A DNA stretch of 64,000 nucleotides from Eubacteriales bacterium (GTDB taxonomy: Bacteria > Bacillota > Clostridia > Lachnospirales > Lachnospiraceae), in the NCBI GenBank assembly GCA_030524715.1, contig JAUNGB010000005.1:1-64000 (forward strand), given 5' to 3'. A program made the translations under genes and the position numbers. Positions 16,015 to 26,341 of the stretch are shown here, piece by piece (the first letter of the stretch is position 1; the number at the start of each line of letters is the position of its first letter). A model generated the notes under the pieces. That model did not search any database and was not told where the DNA came from. It saw nothing but the letters and a program-made list of their open reading frames with translations.

Positions 16015-17370
16015 ATGGATCAAAAAACGTTGTCAGGTAGTGAAAAATTGACAATGAAGGACAAAATAGGTTTTCTTATGGTAAATTTGGGACCGGGAGC
16101 CTGCGGAGGGTTTGTAAACAGCTACAGATTGATTTATTTTACAGATGCGTTGGGGGTGGATCCGGTTTCGCTGGGATCGCTTTCAATCATTTCGAGTTTG
16201 GCTGCAATTGTTGCAGCGCCAATTATTGGCATGAAGCTTGATAATGCAAAAAGAAATAGGTTTGGTCATTATAAACTGCCGTTGATCATTTCGGCTATAT
16301 TGTATGCTGTATTCTTTGCGGCAATGTGGTTTATTCCGTTTTTTGTACCGGATGGGGCGAAGTCGGCTGCGATTTTGATTACATCTGTGTTGATGGTAAT
16401 TTCAAATTCTATGTATGATAATGCATCGTATTCTATTTTGCCCACATTATCGACAGACGTCAAGGATCGAGTGACTCTGAGTTCGTTAAAGGGCTCGGTT
16501 GCCAGCTTCGCAATCTATGGTATTAGTTTTGTGGCGCCGCTATTTATTGGGGCATCGACTGAGGCGTCAGGGTATATGATCGTTGCGGTGATTATTATAA
16601 TCCTGATGGCGCTGGCGGCGGCCGGAGCGGGTATGCTCAGAGAACGGGTAGAAGCGCCGAAACATGAAAAAGTTTCGTTCAAAGAAATGATCGGCGTATT
16701 AAAATATCGCCCTGTATTTATGTTCTTTCTTGCCCATTTGATTCAGACAATGGGAACGTGTTTTGTGTTAATGCTCAGCGCCTATTACTTTACTTATGTG
16801 GTAGAAAATCTGCAGATTTATAGTCTCGTATCTATTATACAGACTTTTGCAATGCTTCCTATGCTCATGGTGTTAGGAAAGTTTGTAGAAAAATTTGGGC
16901 GAAAAAAAATGTATCTGGTTGGCATGCTTGGTATGGTATGGTTTCCGCTTTTCAGGATCGTGAATGTAAAAAGTATACCAATTCTTGTTGTAACGGCAGT
17001 GCTGTACGGCCTTTCCCAGGGAGCAATGGCGTCAAGCAAAACCGGAATTATGGCGGATGCATGTGATTATGTTTTTATTACAACGGGCAGACAGCAGAAT
17101 GGAGCGGTTTCTTCTTTGTTCTCTGTGGCAAGTAATATCATTACTCTTGTCGGAACATCATTGCCAATGTACATCTTTGCTATGTGCGGTTTTGTATCGG
17201 GAGCATCCGAACAGACAGATGGAGTCATCCGTGCTATTATTGCACTGGTTCTTATAGTTCCGGTAGTGCTTAGTTCTGTATTAGCTGTTATTTTTGCAAA
17301 ATTCTATCCAATTGGAAAAGAAGAAGCACAGGCACAGGGAGAAAAAATACGATCGATGCAGGATAAGTAA
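16015..17370 (+). CDS. GPH-family sugar:cation symporter 1
   Basis: The 451-residue membrane protein has about 12 hydrophobic segments and the GPH (glycoside-pentoside-hexuronide) pattern: an N-terminal FVNSYRLIYFTDALGVDP, AAPIIGMKLDNAKRNRFGHY, and a C-terminal tail of charged residues. It should import a rhamnoside or related glycoside with a cation. ATG 16015 follows AAGGAGGT with ideal spacing. It is first in the operon; a second symporter follows 14 bases later. Confidence 0.85.
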   Translation: MDQKTLSGSEKLTMKDKIGFLMVNLGPGACGGFVNSYRLIYFTDALGVDPVSLGSLSIISSLAAIVAAPIIGMKLDNAKRNRFGHYKLPLIISAILYAVFFAAMWFIPFFVPDGAKSAAILITSVLMVISNSMYDNASYSILPTLSTDVKDRVTLSSLKGSVASFAIYGISFVAPLFIGASTEASGYMIVAVIIIILMALAAAGAGMLRERVEAPKHEKVSFKEMIGVLKYRPVFMFFLAHLIQTMGTCFVLMLSAYYFTYVVENLQIYSLVSIIQTFAMLPMLMVLGKFVEKFGRKKMYLVGMLGMVWFPLFRIVNVKSIPILVVTAVLYGLSQGAMASSKTGIMADACDYVFITTGRQQNGAVSSLFSVASNIITLVGTSLPMYIFAMCGFVSGASEQTDGVIRAIIALVLIVPVVLSSVLAVIFAKFYPIGKEEAQAQGEKIRSMQDK

Positions 17371-17384
17371 AGGGCGGTGTGTTG

Positions 17385-18731
17385 ATGAAAATAGTATCGT
17401 TAAAAGAAAAACTGGCGTATTCTTTGTGTATTATAGGGGACATTCCTTTTACGATTGTGACATCTTCGTTTTTGTTGATTTTTTATACAAATGTAGTCGG
17501 ACTGGATCCGGCAGCATGCGCTACGCTCTTTCTGATTGCAAGGATTGTAGATGGTTTGAATGATCCGCTGGTAGGGATATTCATTGACAGAAGACCTTAT
17601 ACAAAATGGGGGCATTTTCGCCCGACTCTGCTTGTCGGCGGAATTCTCTGTGCACTCAATTTTGGGATGATGTGGCTGGGCCCGCTCTGGGCTCCTGCCG
17701 GTAAACTGGCAATTGCCTATGTGACATATTTATTGCTGGGCGTTCTGTTTCCGCTGATGGATATTTCGTTGAACAGTATGCTTCCTGTTATGACAGAAAA
17801 TTCGGATGAAAGAAATCAGTTATCGACAATCCGAGGAGGCGTTCAACAGGTGATGTCTCTTATTATCAGCTTTGCAGCTCCGTTGATCGTGGCAAATACT
17901 TCAGAAGCATCCGGATATATAAAACTTACTGTGATTACTGTTCTGTCCGGCATTTTCTGTATCTGTGCTGGGACAGCCGGTTTGAAAGAGAATGTAAAAG
18001 TCTCTGAGAAAAAGACATACCGAATCAGAGAAATTTTGGATGTCTTTAAGTTAAAGCCAATGTTGGCTTTTTATATAGCGATTTTGCTAAGCGGCATTGG
18101 TATGAGTCTTATGCTGACCTCCAATACTTATTTTTTTACTTATATATTTGGCGGTATGGCGATTTACAGCGTGGTGTCTATTGTAAATTCTGTGTTTTGT
18201 CTTCCGACACTGTTTACGTCAGGATTTTTTGTAAAACGTTTTGGAAAAAAAGGTACGTTTATTGTGGGAGTGCTCGTGTTGGGACTTGCAACATTGCTTC
18301 GAATGTTTGATTTGACGAATGTTCCGCTGCTGTTCTTGTCAACGGCAATTATGGCGCTGGGACAGGGATTGCGGAGTCCGATACAGTATAATTTGATGGC
18401 TGAATTGACGGATTATGCTGAGTTGAAACTGGGAGTACGCTCAGAGGCAGGAGTGGCGTCTGCATCCAGTTTTGTTGCCAAAGTCGGAATGGGAATCGCA
18501 GGAGCTATACCGGGATATTTGCTGGCGTTAAGTGGATTTGACAGTACAATGCAGGTTCAATCTCCATCAACAAATGCCGTTATTGTTGTGTGTACGATTC
18601 TTCTGCCGGCGGCGCTGCAGATCCTTGCAGCGGCTGTGATGTATTTCTTTTATCCGATCGGGAAAAAAGAACAGGAGAAACTGGAGCGGGAAGTAAAAGA
18701 ACTGCATGAAAAGGGTATAACAGACAGATAA
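17385..18731 (+). CDS. GPH-family sugar:cation symporter 2
   Basis: This 448-residue protein is a diverged paralogue of the preceding gene. It shares the fold and motifs such as IARIVDGLNDPLVGIFIDRR and RPYTKWGHFRPTLL. Two adjacent GPH genes suggest either two substrates or a heteromeric arrangement; the sequence does not tell which. AGGGCGGTG precedes the start. A GTG and a TTG lie 6 and 3 bases upstream of the chosen ATG. Confidence 0.85.
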   Translation: MKIVSLKEKLAYSLCIIGDIPFTIVTSSFLLIFYTNVVGLDPAACATLFLIARIVDGLNDPLVGIFIDRRPYTKWGHFRPTLLVGGILCALNFGMMWLGPLWAPAGKLAIAYVTYLLLGVLFPLMDISLNSMLPVMTENSDERNQLSTIRGGVQQVMSLIISFAAPLIVANTSEASGYIKLTVITVLSGIFCICAGTAGLKENVKVSEKKTYRIREILDVFKLKPMLAFYIAILLSGIGMSLMLTSNTYFFTYIFGGMAIYSVVSIVNSVFCLPTLFTSGFFVKRFGKKGTFIVGVLVLGLATLLRMFDLTNVPLLFLSTAIMALGQGLRSPIQYNLMAELTDYAELKLGVRSEAGVASASSFVAKVGMGIAGAIPGYLLALSGFDSTMQVQSPSTNAVIVVCTILLPAALQILAAAVMYFFYPIGKKEQEKLEREVKELHEKGITDR

Positions 18732-18815
18732 TAGATTTTTATGTTGAAGAGAAGTTTTAGGATACAAATCATAGCAGATAGTGGGACGTATTTATGACGA
18801 TACGGGAGGTTTATA

Positions 18816-21500
18816 ATGAGATTAACAAATTTAAGAGTAAATGATTTAAAGACAGCTTTGGGAGTGGGAAACAAAGTATATTTTTCGTGGGTGATAGAGA
18901 GTGAGAATGAACATAACATTCTTCAGACGGCATATCAGATTACCGTAAGCGATGCAGAAAGTATCGTGTGGAACAGCGGGAAGATTGATTCAGAGCAGAG
19001 TATTGGTATTATGTATGAAGGCGCTCAGTTAAAAAGCAGCAGGGAATATAGATGGCAGGTGATTGTCTGGGATAACTGCGGACATAAAATGAATGGGACA
19101 GGAAGTTTTGAAACAGCGATTCTGGATAAAAATGAATGGAAAGCAAAATGGGCAGAATCAAATCTTGCGCGTAAAGTATTTGCAGCGGGATTTGGTAATC
19201 AACAGGGTTCTACTCTTTTTAGAAAGGAATTCGATTTGAAAAAGAAACCGAAAAAAGTACGCGCTTATGTTACATGCCATGGTATATACCAACTAAGTAT
19301 TAACGGGAATAGAGTGGATGACCGGGAGTTTGCACCGGAGCATACTACGTATGAGAAATATCTTTGTTATCAGACTTATAATATTACGAAGATGCTGCAT
19401 AAAGGAAGAAATGCAGTTGGAATGGAAGTCGCCGACGGCTGGTACAGTGAACGAAAAGCGGAAGAAGGAGCAGAGAGAAATGACTATGCGGCGGTTTTGT
19501 TCCAGATTTTAGTAGAATATGAGGATTCTGAACGGGAAATTATTCTTTCAGATAAGGACGTCAGGGTGTCGGATGGCGCTGTGATTTCTGCATATACTTA
19601 TACAGGAGAATTATATGATGCGAGGATGGAACAGGATGGATGGTGCTGCACTGGCTTTAATGACGCAGCATGGTCTGATGCAGTTGAAAAAGATTATGGA
19701 TATAATAATCTTGTACCGCAGGAAGACGCGCCTGTGATACCTGTAAAGAGACTGCCTGTTAAAGATGTGATTATTTCTCCACGAGGCGAAACAATTCTCG
19801 ATTTTGGACAGAATATAGCAGGAACAGTGGAAATACGGTGTAAAGAACCGGCAGGAACAAAAATTGGGATGACAATGTTTGAAGTTCTTGATAAAGAAGG
19901 AAATTATTTTGACAGCATTTTTACTCCTGCTTCTCATGGACAGTGTCAGAAAAATGTGTACATAAGCAATGGTAAAGAGAGCGTATATCATTCCAATTTT
20001 GTTTATTATGGATTCAGATATGTGAAGATAGAAGGAATCAGACAGATAAATAAAGAAGATTTTATTGCGGTCGTTCTGTCGAGTAATAAGGATAAATCCG
20101 GAGATTTTGTGTGTTCTGACCGACGGTTGAATAAATTATACGAAAATACCGTATGGTCACAGACTGCAAATATGATTTCCATACCAACTGATTGTCCGCA
20201 AAGGGAGAAAGCGGGGTGGACAGGAGATATTGCAATGTATTGCCGCACAGCCTGCCATAACGAAATGATGACGCCATTTTTACGAAGATGGCTGGAAAAT
20301 CTTGCATGTGAGCAGGGAATATACGGTGAAGTTCCGGTAGTGGTTCCTTATGATGGCAGATATCCTTCGAGATGTGAATATTTAAAAACGGTGGAAGATT
20401 GCCCGGATGGCATGGTAAGCAGCGCAGGATGGGGCGATGCAGCCATACTTGTGCCGTATGAAATTTATCATGTGACAGGCAACGCTGCTATTCTTAATTA
20501 TCAGTATGATTCTATGAAAGCCTGGGCGGATTACATTATAGAACAGTCGAAAACACATAGAAAAGGATCCACTCTCCCGGATGAGGTTGAGGAATTTTTA
20601 TGGAATACAGGATTTCATTTTGGTGAATGGCTGATTCCCAGCGAATCAGAAGATGGGTATGATGACGATGCTTATGAACCGGGACAAAACCCATTTCTTG
20701 TATGTCGCAATACAGCTATATATACGGCGCCTGTTTTTGGCTGGAATTCAGTAAAGAAAATGTCTGAGACTGCTTTGGCGGTAGGGAACGAGGATGATGC
20801 AGTATACTATTCTAAGATAGCGTCAAAAATGAAGGCGGCAATTCAAAAAGGGGTGATCGACGATAATGGGAATATGCCAGTTGAAAAAATGGGAGCTTAT
20901 GCTTTGATGATATACTTTGATCTTGTTCCGGAAAGATATCAGAAGCATTTTTCTGAAAAGCTGTGTACAATCGTCGAACAGAGAAATTATCATCTTGATA
21001 CAGGATTTTTAAGCACGCCATTCTTGCTGGATGCACTTTGTAAAATTGGGCGTACTGATCTGGCATATAAAATTTTATTGCAGGATACAGTTCCGTCCTG
21101 GTTATATGAAGTAGAAAAAGGCGCCACGACTGTATGGGAAAGCTGGTACAGTTATGATAAAGAGGAAAATCCATTGGAAATGAGTTTTAACCATTATGCG
21201 TATGGATGTGTCGCAGAGTGGATGTACCGATATATCGGCGGTATAGATATGTTGGAAATTGGCTATAAAAAAATACGAATATGCCCAAAACCTGATGCCA
21301 GTATTACATCTGCATGCCGAAGTTTTAAAACCGGATATGGTTATGTAAGATGTAACTGGAAAAAAGAGGGGGATGATTTCCAAATGGATGTGGAGATTCC
21401 GTGTAACACTACGGCCGAAATATATTTGCCGGATGGAACAATGAAAGAAGTAGGCAGTGGCAAATATACCTGTACGTTTTCGAAGATAGAACAGTACTAA
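18816..21500 (+). CDS. Alpha-L-rhamnosidase, GH78
   Basis: The 894-residue protein has the full GH78 layout: N-terminal fibronectin-like and carbohydrate-binding domains (VYFSWVIESEN, SINGNRVDDREFAPEHTTYE) and the catalytic barrel with DCPQREKAGWTGD near 458 and ATTVWESWYS near 769, matching acid and base regions. It has no signal peptide, consistent with hydrolysis inside the cell after uptake by the two symporters. GGGAGGT precedes the ATG. It is 31-45% of the size of the whole operon and distinct from the 8128 enzyme, which carries altered motifs. Confidence 0.9.
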   Translation: MRLTNLRVNDLKTALGVGNKVYFSWVIESENEHNILQTAYQITVSDAESIVWNSGKIDSEQSIGIMYEGAQLKSSREYRWQVIVWDNCGHKMNGTGSFETAILDKNEWKAKWAESNLARKVFAAGFGNQQGSTLFRKEFDLKKKPKKVRAYVTCHGIYQLSINGNRVDDREFAPEHTTYEKYLCYQTYNITKMLHKGRNAVGMEVADGWYSERKAEEGAERNDYAAVLFQILVEYEDSEREIILSDKDVRVSDGAVISAYTYTGELYDARMEQDGWCCTGFNDAAWSDAVEKDYGYNNLVPQEDAPVIPVKRLPVKDVIISPRGETILDFGQNIAGTVEIRCKEPAGTKIGMTMFEVLDKEGNYFDSIFTPASHGQCQKNVYISNGKESVYHSNFVYYGFRYVKIEGIRQINKEDFIAVVLSSNKDKSGDFVCSDRRLNKLYENTVWSQTANMISIPTDCPQREKAGWTGDIAMYCRTACHNEMMTPFLRRWLENLACEQGIYGEVPVVVPYDGRYPSRCEYLKTVEDCPDGMVSSAGWGDAAILVPYEIYHVTGNAAILNYQYDSMKAWADYIIEQSKTHRKGSTLPDEVEEFLWNTGFHFGEWLIPSESEDGYDDDAYEPGQNPFLVCRNTAIYTAPVFGWNSVKKMSETALAVGNEDDAVYYSKIASKMKAAIQKGVIDDNGNMPVEKMGAYALMIYFDLVPERYQKHFSEKLCTIVEQRNYHLDTGFLSTPFLLDALCKIGRTDLAYKILLQDTVPSWLYEVEKGATTVWESWYSYDKEENPLEMSFNHYAYGCVAEWMYRYIGGIDMLEIGYKKIRICPKPDASITSACRSFKTGYGYVRCNWKKEGDDFQMDVEIPCNTTAEIYLPDGTMKEVGSGKYTCTFSKIEQY

Positions 21501-21596
21501 CTAATACTAACTAATTACCTCAAAACATTGATTTTCACTGATTATTATTATATAATAATTTCAGCAAAAACGCGAAAATGGAAAGGGGAGCGAAAA

Positions 21597-22424
21597 ATGA
21601 AAATTTTAGACACGAAGTTCGTAAAAGGTTTTGTAAAAATGGCGGATGATGGATTTCAGCAGGGCTGGCATGAGAGAAACGGCGGAAATCTTTCTTACCG
21701 TTTAAAGGAAGAAGAGGTGGAGGAAATCCGTCCCCGTCTGAGCGACCATGACGACTGGAAGCCTATCGGCACATCTGTTCCGGGGCTGGCGGGAGAATTT
21801 TTTCTGGTAACAGGAAGCGGAAAATATTTCCGGAATATCATTGTGGATCCGGAAGCCTGCATTGCGATTATTGAATTGGATGAAAAGGGAGAAAATTACC
21901 GTATCCGATGGGGCCTTGTAGAAGGCGGAAGGCCCACCAGTGAGCTCCCCGCCCATCTTATGAACCATGAGGTAAAAAAACAGGTGACAGACGGAAAGCA
22001 CAGGGTTATTTATCATGCCCACACAACAAATATTATTGCGCTGACGTTTATCCTGCCGTTAAAGGATGAGATTTTTACAAGGGAATTGTGGGAATCAGCA
22101 ACAGAATGCCCGGTAGTCTTTCCTTCCGGTGTGGGCGTGGTTCCCTGGATGGTTCCCGGCGGCCGTGAGATCGCAGTGGCAACCAGCGAGCTGATGAAGT
22201 CCTATGACGTTGCGGTATGGGCGCATCACGGAATGTTCTGCTCCGGAGAAGATTTCGACCTGACCTTCGGTCTGATGCATACCGTGGAAAAATCTGCTGA
22301 AATCTTATTGAAGGTATATGCAGTCTGCCCGAATAAGCTTCAGACCATCACTGCCGATAATCTGCGCGACGTAGCCAAAGGCTTCAATGTAACCCTGCCG
22401 GAACGATTCCTTTTTGAAAAATAA
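21597..22424 (+). CDS. rhaD: L-rhamnulose-1-phosphate aldolase
   Basis: The 275-residue class II aldolase cleaves L-rhamnulose 1-phosphate to dihydroxyacetone phosphate and L-lactaldehyde. It has the family segments ERNGGNLSYRL, VTGSGKYFRNI, GGRPTSELPAHLM, and zinc-binding histidines in VIYHAHTTN (near 140-142) and VWAHHGMFC (near 209). GGGGAG precedes the ATG, and a terminator follows at 22449. Rhamnose isomerase and rhamnulokinase are not in the window, so they must be elsewhere. It is preceded by a short tandem repeat CTAACTAATA. Confidence 0.93.
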   Translation: MKILDTKFVKGFVKMADDGFQQGWHERNGGNLSYRLKEEEVEEIRPRLSDHDDWKPIGTSVPGLAGEFFLVTGSGKYFRNIIVDPEACIAIIELDEKGENYRIRWGLVEGGRPTSELPAHLMNHEVKKQVTDGKHRVIYHAHTTNIIALTFILPLKDEIFTRELWESATECPVVFPSGVGVVPWMVPGGREIAVATSELMKSYDVAVWAHHGMFCSGEDFDLTFGLMHTVEKSAEILLKVYAVCPNKLQTITADNLRDVAKGFNVTLPERFLFEK

Positions 22425-22448
22425 TAGTGTGTTCAGTATACGAAGAAG

Positions 22449-22470
22449 GAGGACCGTCAGGTCCTCTTTT
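22449..22470 (+). terminator. Terminator after rhaD
   Basis: GAGGACC, loop GTCA, GGTCCTC, then TTTT. Confidence 0.8.
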
Positions 22471-22496
22471 GGCAGGAGTACAAAAGAGGGGCGTAC

Positions 22497-22756
22497 AGTG
22501 AAACATTTGCCTTTATGAAAATCTGATGGTAAGAAGCCCATCCCTGCGGGGAAAAGCATTTGTTCTCGAAGTAAAAGCATCGAAGGGGATAGATGATCTG
22601 GAAAACGATGCCGAAATTGCTGTACAGCAGATTCATGACAAAGGATATATAGCGGAACTCCGGACAGAAGGATACCGCGATATTATCTGTTATGGAATTG
22701 CCTTTTACCGGAAGGATTGTGAGGTACGGTTGGACGAAAAACAAGGAACTGTATAA
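22497..22756 (+). pseudogene. C-terminal fragment of an AAA-ATPase/PD-(D/E)XK protein
   Basis: The frame encodes [20 protein letters not shown] then [20 protein letters not shown] and [20 protein letters not shown]. The VLEVK strand and flanking helices match the nuclease-like end of the DUF1703-type AAA-ATPase family. A stop codon lies directly upstream and the ATPase part is missing. Confidence 0.7.
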
Positions 22757-22806
22757 TAGAAGAATTAACACCATTTCTTGTTAGAACAATTTTCAAACAC
22801 GCTCTG

Positions 22807-22849
22807 GTAAAAGAGAACGCCGGTCAGACATTTATGGCGGCGTTCTCTT
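22807..22849 (-). terminator. Terminator of the AraC gene at 22860
   Basis: AAGAGAACGCCG (22811-22822) pairs with CGGCGTTCTCTT (22838-22849); read on the minus strand the stem is followed by TTTT. A fragment of the palindromic repeat family (CAATTTTCAAACACGCTCT) adjoins it at 22787-22805. Confidence 0.8.
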
Positions 22850-22859
22850 AGCGTCAGGC

Positions 22860-23756
22860 TTAAAGCTCCTGCCGCCGAAACTGGCTCGGGGTCATTTCGA
22901 ATCTTCTTTTAAATAGCCGGTTAAAGTTTGACAGGTTGTCAAATCCCGTCTGCTGTGCTATTTCCAAGATAGAAACATTGGAGCTTCGAAGGGCCCGGGC
23001 AGCCTGGTTAAGCCGGTATTCGATCAGATATCCGGCAAATCCGGTTCCGGTTGCTTCTTTAAACCAGCGCATAAAATGGCTTGGACTGTACCCGCATTCA
23101 TCTGCGATACTGTTCACGGTCAGCTTTTTATTATAGTCCTTTTCAATCCGGGATAGTACGGTCTTTAATTTCTGCATATTTTTATGGTCTGCCGGGTACT
23201 CATCCTTATCCTCCGCTGTCTGGAGCAGAATGGAGAACAAAACCAGAAGGTTGCCTTTTACTCCCAGTTCATATCCGTTGGGACGCAGGGAGCACAAACG
23301 GTCGGAAGCGTCCAGACATGATGAAACCTGAGCATATAATGGATGCTCCCTTCCAATACGTGGCGGAAACTGTATGGTTCCGTTTATGATTGGCCGGAGA
23401 TATTTCTGGCTGCAAAGATCAACATTATCACTTCCAAGAAAGTTCATATCAAAAATAATATTTTCGTATTCCATACGCATTTTCGGCACACGCCGAAGTC
23501 CATGCAAATGCCCCGGCAATACGAAAAAGATATCGCCTGCCTGTGCCGTATATGACGTAAGGTCTACCTGAACGATCCCGCTTCCCTGCTTTACATATAT
23601 AATCTCCATACTTTCCTGCCAATGCAGCGGCACGAATGTAAAATCAGTGGGAATCGTACAGGGATATATATTAAATGCGAACATTGTATCAGAATGACGC
23701 TTCGTCTCCTGATAGGCAGGATCTTTCATAATTGTTGTATTTGTTCTATTTTTCAA
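22860..23756 (-). CDS. AraC-family regulator
   Basis: The 298-residue protein has a cupin sensor domain (MEIIYVKQGSGIVQVDLTSY, GDIFFVLPGHLHGL) and a C-terminal AraC DNA-binding domain (LTVNSIADECGYSPSHFMRW, ILEIAQQTGFDNLSNFNRLF). It is divergent from glycogen phosphorylase, with two GGATTATACAA direct repeats 21 bases apart in between, a spacing typical of AraC binding. Its ligand is unknown. Confidence 0.88.
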   Translation of the reverse strand: MKNRTNTTIMKDPAYQETKRHSDTMFAFNIYPCTIPTDFTFVPLHWQESMEIIYVKQGSGIVQVDLTSYTAQAGDIFFVLPGHLHGLRRVPKMRMEYENIIFDMNFLGSDNVDLCSQKYLRPIINGTIQFPPRIGREHPLYAQVSSCLDASDRLCSLRPNGYELGVKGNLLVLFSILLQTAEDKDEYPADHKNMQKLKTVLSRIEKDYNKKLTVNSIADECGYSPSHFMRWFKEATGTGFAGYLIEYRLNQAARALRSSNVSILEIAQQTGFDNLSNFNRLFKRRFEMTPSQFRRQEL

Positions 23757-23792
23757 AAATTTCCACCTACTTCCAGTATATAAATGATGATA

Positions 23793-23824
23793 GGATTATA
23801 CAATATTTTGATGGGATTATACAA
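23793..23824. promoter_or_regulatory. Candidate AraC operator, paired direct repeats
   Basis: GGATTATACAA occurs at 23793-23803 and again at 23814-23824, exactly 21 bases apart, just upstream of the AraC gene. Confidence 0.5.
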
Positions 23825-23861
23825 GCATTTCATCCATGGATATGATAAAAATAAAGTATGG

Positions 23862-23916
23862 AAAGCATCAGACAGAAAGCATCAAACAGAAAGCATTAGA
23901 CAGAAAGCATCAGTAA
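23862..23916. repeat. 14-base tandem repeat, about four copies
   Basis: AAAGCATCAGACAG, AAAGCATCAAACAG, AAAGCATTAGACAG and AAAGCATCAGTAA follow each other without spacers upstream of the phosphorylase gene. Confidence 0.8.
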
Positions 23917-24026
23917 TTCTTATTCCACATTGTTTGAACTGACAAGTCGCGCAGCGGCCTGCGTTCATGAGCATGTATCGAAGCGGAATGTGAATGTCCG
24001 CTTTACAGAAAGGGGATTTTACCAGA

Positions 24027-26306
24027 ATGAAAGTAAATGGCGTAAAAAACATAGAAAACATTTTAACGGTAAGCTGTAAAAAGGAAATCGAACAGTGCTC
24101 TTATGAAGAGTTATATACCGCATTGATGAAGGTGGTAGAAGAAGAAAGCCTGAAGCATGTAGTTCCTGTAAGGGGACGTAAGCTTTATTATATTTCCGCT
24201 GAATTTTTGATCGGTAAACTGCTGAGCAATAACCTGATCAATCTTGGGCTTTATGACGATGTGAAGGCCTGTCTGGAGGCACATGGAAAATCCATGGCGG
24301 CTCTTGAAGAGGTGGAGCCGGAGCCAAGCCTTGGAAACGGTGGACTGGGAAGACTGGCTGCCTGTTTTCTGGATTCTCTGGCTACCCTGAACCTTTCGGG
24401 AGACGGTATTGGGCTTCGCTATCATTGCGGGCTGTTTCACCAGAAGTTCCGTGATCAGCTTCAGAGCGAAACGCCTGATTTCTGGCTGGGCGGCGACGAA
24501 TGGGCGAAAAAAACAGAAAAGACCTACACAGTATCTCTTGCGGGAAAAGATTACGAAGCAAGGCTGTATCAGCTTGCGGTCACCGGCTATGAAGGACGTA
24601 CCAATTACCTGAACCTTTTTGACCTGGATACTATCGATCCATCCATTATCGGGGAAGGGATTTCCTTTGACAAAACAGATATTGAGAAAAACCTGACCTT
24701 ATTCCTTTATCCTGACGACTCTGATGAAGCCGGGCGGCTTCTTCGGATCTACCAGCAGTATCTCATGGTTAGTGCAGGCGCACAGATGATCCTGGAAGAG
24801 TGTGTGGAGCGGGGCAGTAATCTTCACAATCTCTATGATTACGCAGCCATTCAGATCAATGATACCCACCCGTCCATGGTGATTCCGGAGCTGATCCGCC
24901 TTCTCGGGGAAAAAGGAATCGATTTTGATGAAGCGACGGAGATCGTCACAAAGGTCTGCGCTTATACAAATCATACGATCCTTGCGGAGGCTCTGGAAAA
25001 ATGGCCGAAGCATTATCTGGATACGGTGGTTCCGCAGCTGATGCCGATTATTGAAAAGCTGGATGCGGCTGCCCGCAGCAGGACGGAAGATACCTCCACC
25101 GCTATTATCGACGGGTACCAGATAGTCCATATGGCGCATATGGATATTCATTTTACACACAGTACAAACGGGGTTGCCGCGCTTCATACGGAGATCCTGA
25201 AAAACAGTGAGCTGAATAATTTTTACAGATTATATCCGGAGAAGTTTAATAACAAGACAAACGGTATCACCTTCCGGCGCTGGCTTCTGGAATGCAATCC
25301 AAAGCTGACAGAGCTGATTGAAGAGCTCATCGGACCGGGATTTAAAAAAGATGCGTCAGAGCTTGAGAAGCTTATGGATTTTACAGACAATGAAAAGGTA
25401 CTGAAGCAGCTTGCGGATATTAAACATGATAATAAAGCTGCGCTGGCCGCATGGCTGGAGCATACACAGAAGGTTGTTGTAAATCCTGACAGTATGTTTA
25501 TGATCCAGTCCAAGCGTATGCATGAATATAAACGCCAGCAATTGAATCTGTTGTACCTGATCCATCAGTATTTTGAGATCAAGGCCGGACATACGCCGAA
25601 GATTCCCATAACTGCAATTTTTGGTGCGAAGGCGGCTCCTGCCTATACCATAGCAAAGGATATCATCCACGCACTTTTAACATTGTCTGAGGTGATCGGG
25701 GACGACCCGGAGGTTTCCAAATGGATGCAGATCGTATTTATAGAGAACTACAACGTGACCGCGGCAGAAAAGATGATCCCTGCATGTGATCTTTCCGAAC
25801 AGATCAGCCTTGCCTCTAAAGAGGCGTCCGGTACAGGAAATATGAAATTTATGTTGAACGGAGCCCTGACTCTGGGGACAATGGACGGGGCGAATGTGGA
25901 GATCGCAGAGGCAGTCGGCAGCGAGAATATTTATATCTTTGGTCAGAGCAGCAATCAGGTTATCAGGAGATATAGCCATGGGGATTACAGCGCCAGGGAA
26001 TGGTATGAGGTTGACCCGAATATCCATAGAGCTATTGATTTCCTTACAAGTGAAGCCATGCTTTCCTGCGGCCGTCAGGAAAATCTGGAACGGCTGAAAA
26101 ATGAATTGATCTATAAAGACTGGTTCCAGACTCTGCCGGATTTCAATGCTTACATTGTGCGCAAGGAACAGGCGGTTGCGGACTACGCCCAGAATCCTCT
26201 CGACTGGACAAAGAGAACCCTGATCAATATCAGTAAGGCCGGTTTCTTCTCGTCAGACCGCACCATTGAGGAATATAATAAGGATATCTGGCATTTAGGC
26301 GAATAA
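24027..26306 (+). CDS. glgP: Glycogen/starch phosphorylase
   Basis: The 759-residue enzyme releases glucose 1-phosphate from alpha-1,4-glucans using pyridoxal phosphate. Family motifs include the N-terminal YYISAEFLIGKLLSNNLINL, EPSLGNGGLGRLAACFLDSL, the INDTHPSMVIPEL block, and the cofactor lysine in SGTGNMKFMLNG near 606. ATG 24027 has AAAGGGGA upstream; the in-frame ATG 23994 has none. Length fits the shorter clostridial form. It is transcribed alone and ends in a strong terminator. Confidence 0.95.
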   Translation: MKVNGVKNIENILTVSCKKEIEQCSYEELYTALMKVVEEESLKHVVPVRGRKLYYISAEFLIGKLLSNNLINLGLYDDVKACLEAHGKSMAALEEVEPEPSLGNGGLGRLAACFLDSLATLNLSGDGIGLRYHCGLFHQKFRDQLQSETPDFWLGGDEWAKKTEKTYTVSLAGKDYEARLYQLAVTGYEGRTNYLNLFDLDTIDPSIIGEGISFDKTDIEKNLTLFLYPDDSDEAGRLLRIYQQYLMVSAGAQMILEECVERGSNLHNLYDYAAIQINDTHPSMVIPELIRLLGEKGIDFDEATEIVTKVCAYTNHTILAEALEKWPKHYLDTVVPQLMPIIEKLDAAARSRTEDTSTAIIDGYQIVHMAHMDIHFTHSTNGVAALHTEILKNSELNNFYRLYPEKFNNKTNGITFRRWLLECNPKLTELIEELIGPGFKKDASELEKLMDFTDNEKVLKQLADIKHDNKAALAAWLEHTQKVVVNPDSMFMIQSKRMHEYKRQQLNLLYLIHQYFEIKAGHTPKIPITAIFGAKAAPAYTIAKDIIHALLTLSEVIGDDPEVSKWMQIVFIENYNVTAAEKMIPACDLSEQISLASKEASGTGNMKFMLNGALTLGTMDGANVEIAEAVGSENIYIFGQSSNQVIRRYSHGDYSAREWYEVDPNIHRAIDFLTSEAMLSCGRQENLERLKNELIYKDWFQTLPDFNAYIVRKEQAVADYAQNPLDWTKRTLINISKAGFFSSDRTIEEYNKDIWHLGE

Positions 26307-26341
26307 AGAAGAGCAACAAATAATGATAAAGAATAACAAAG

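Noticed and set aside
23862..23916. Possible CRISPR array
   Set aside because: Units are 14 bases and contiguous with no spacers, and no cas gene is present.
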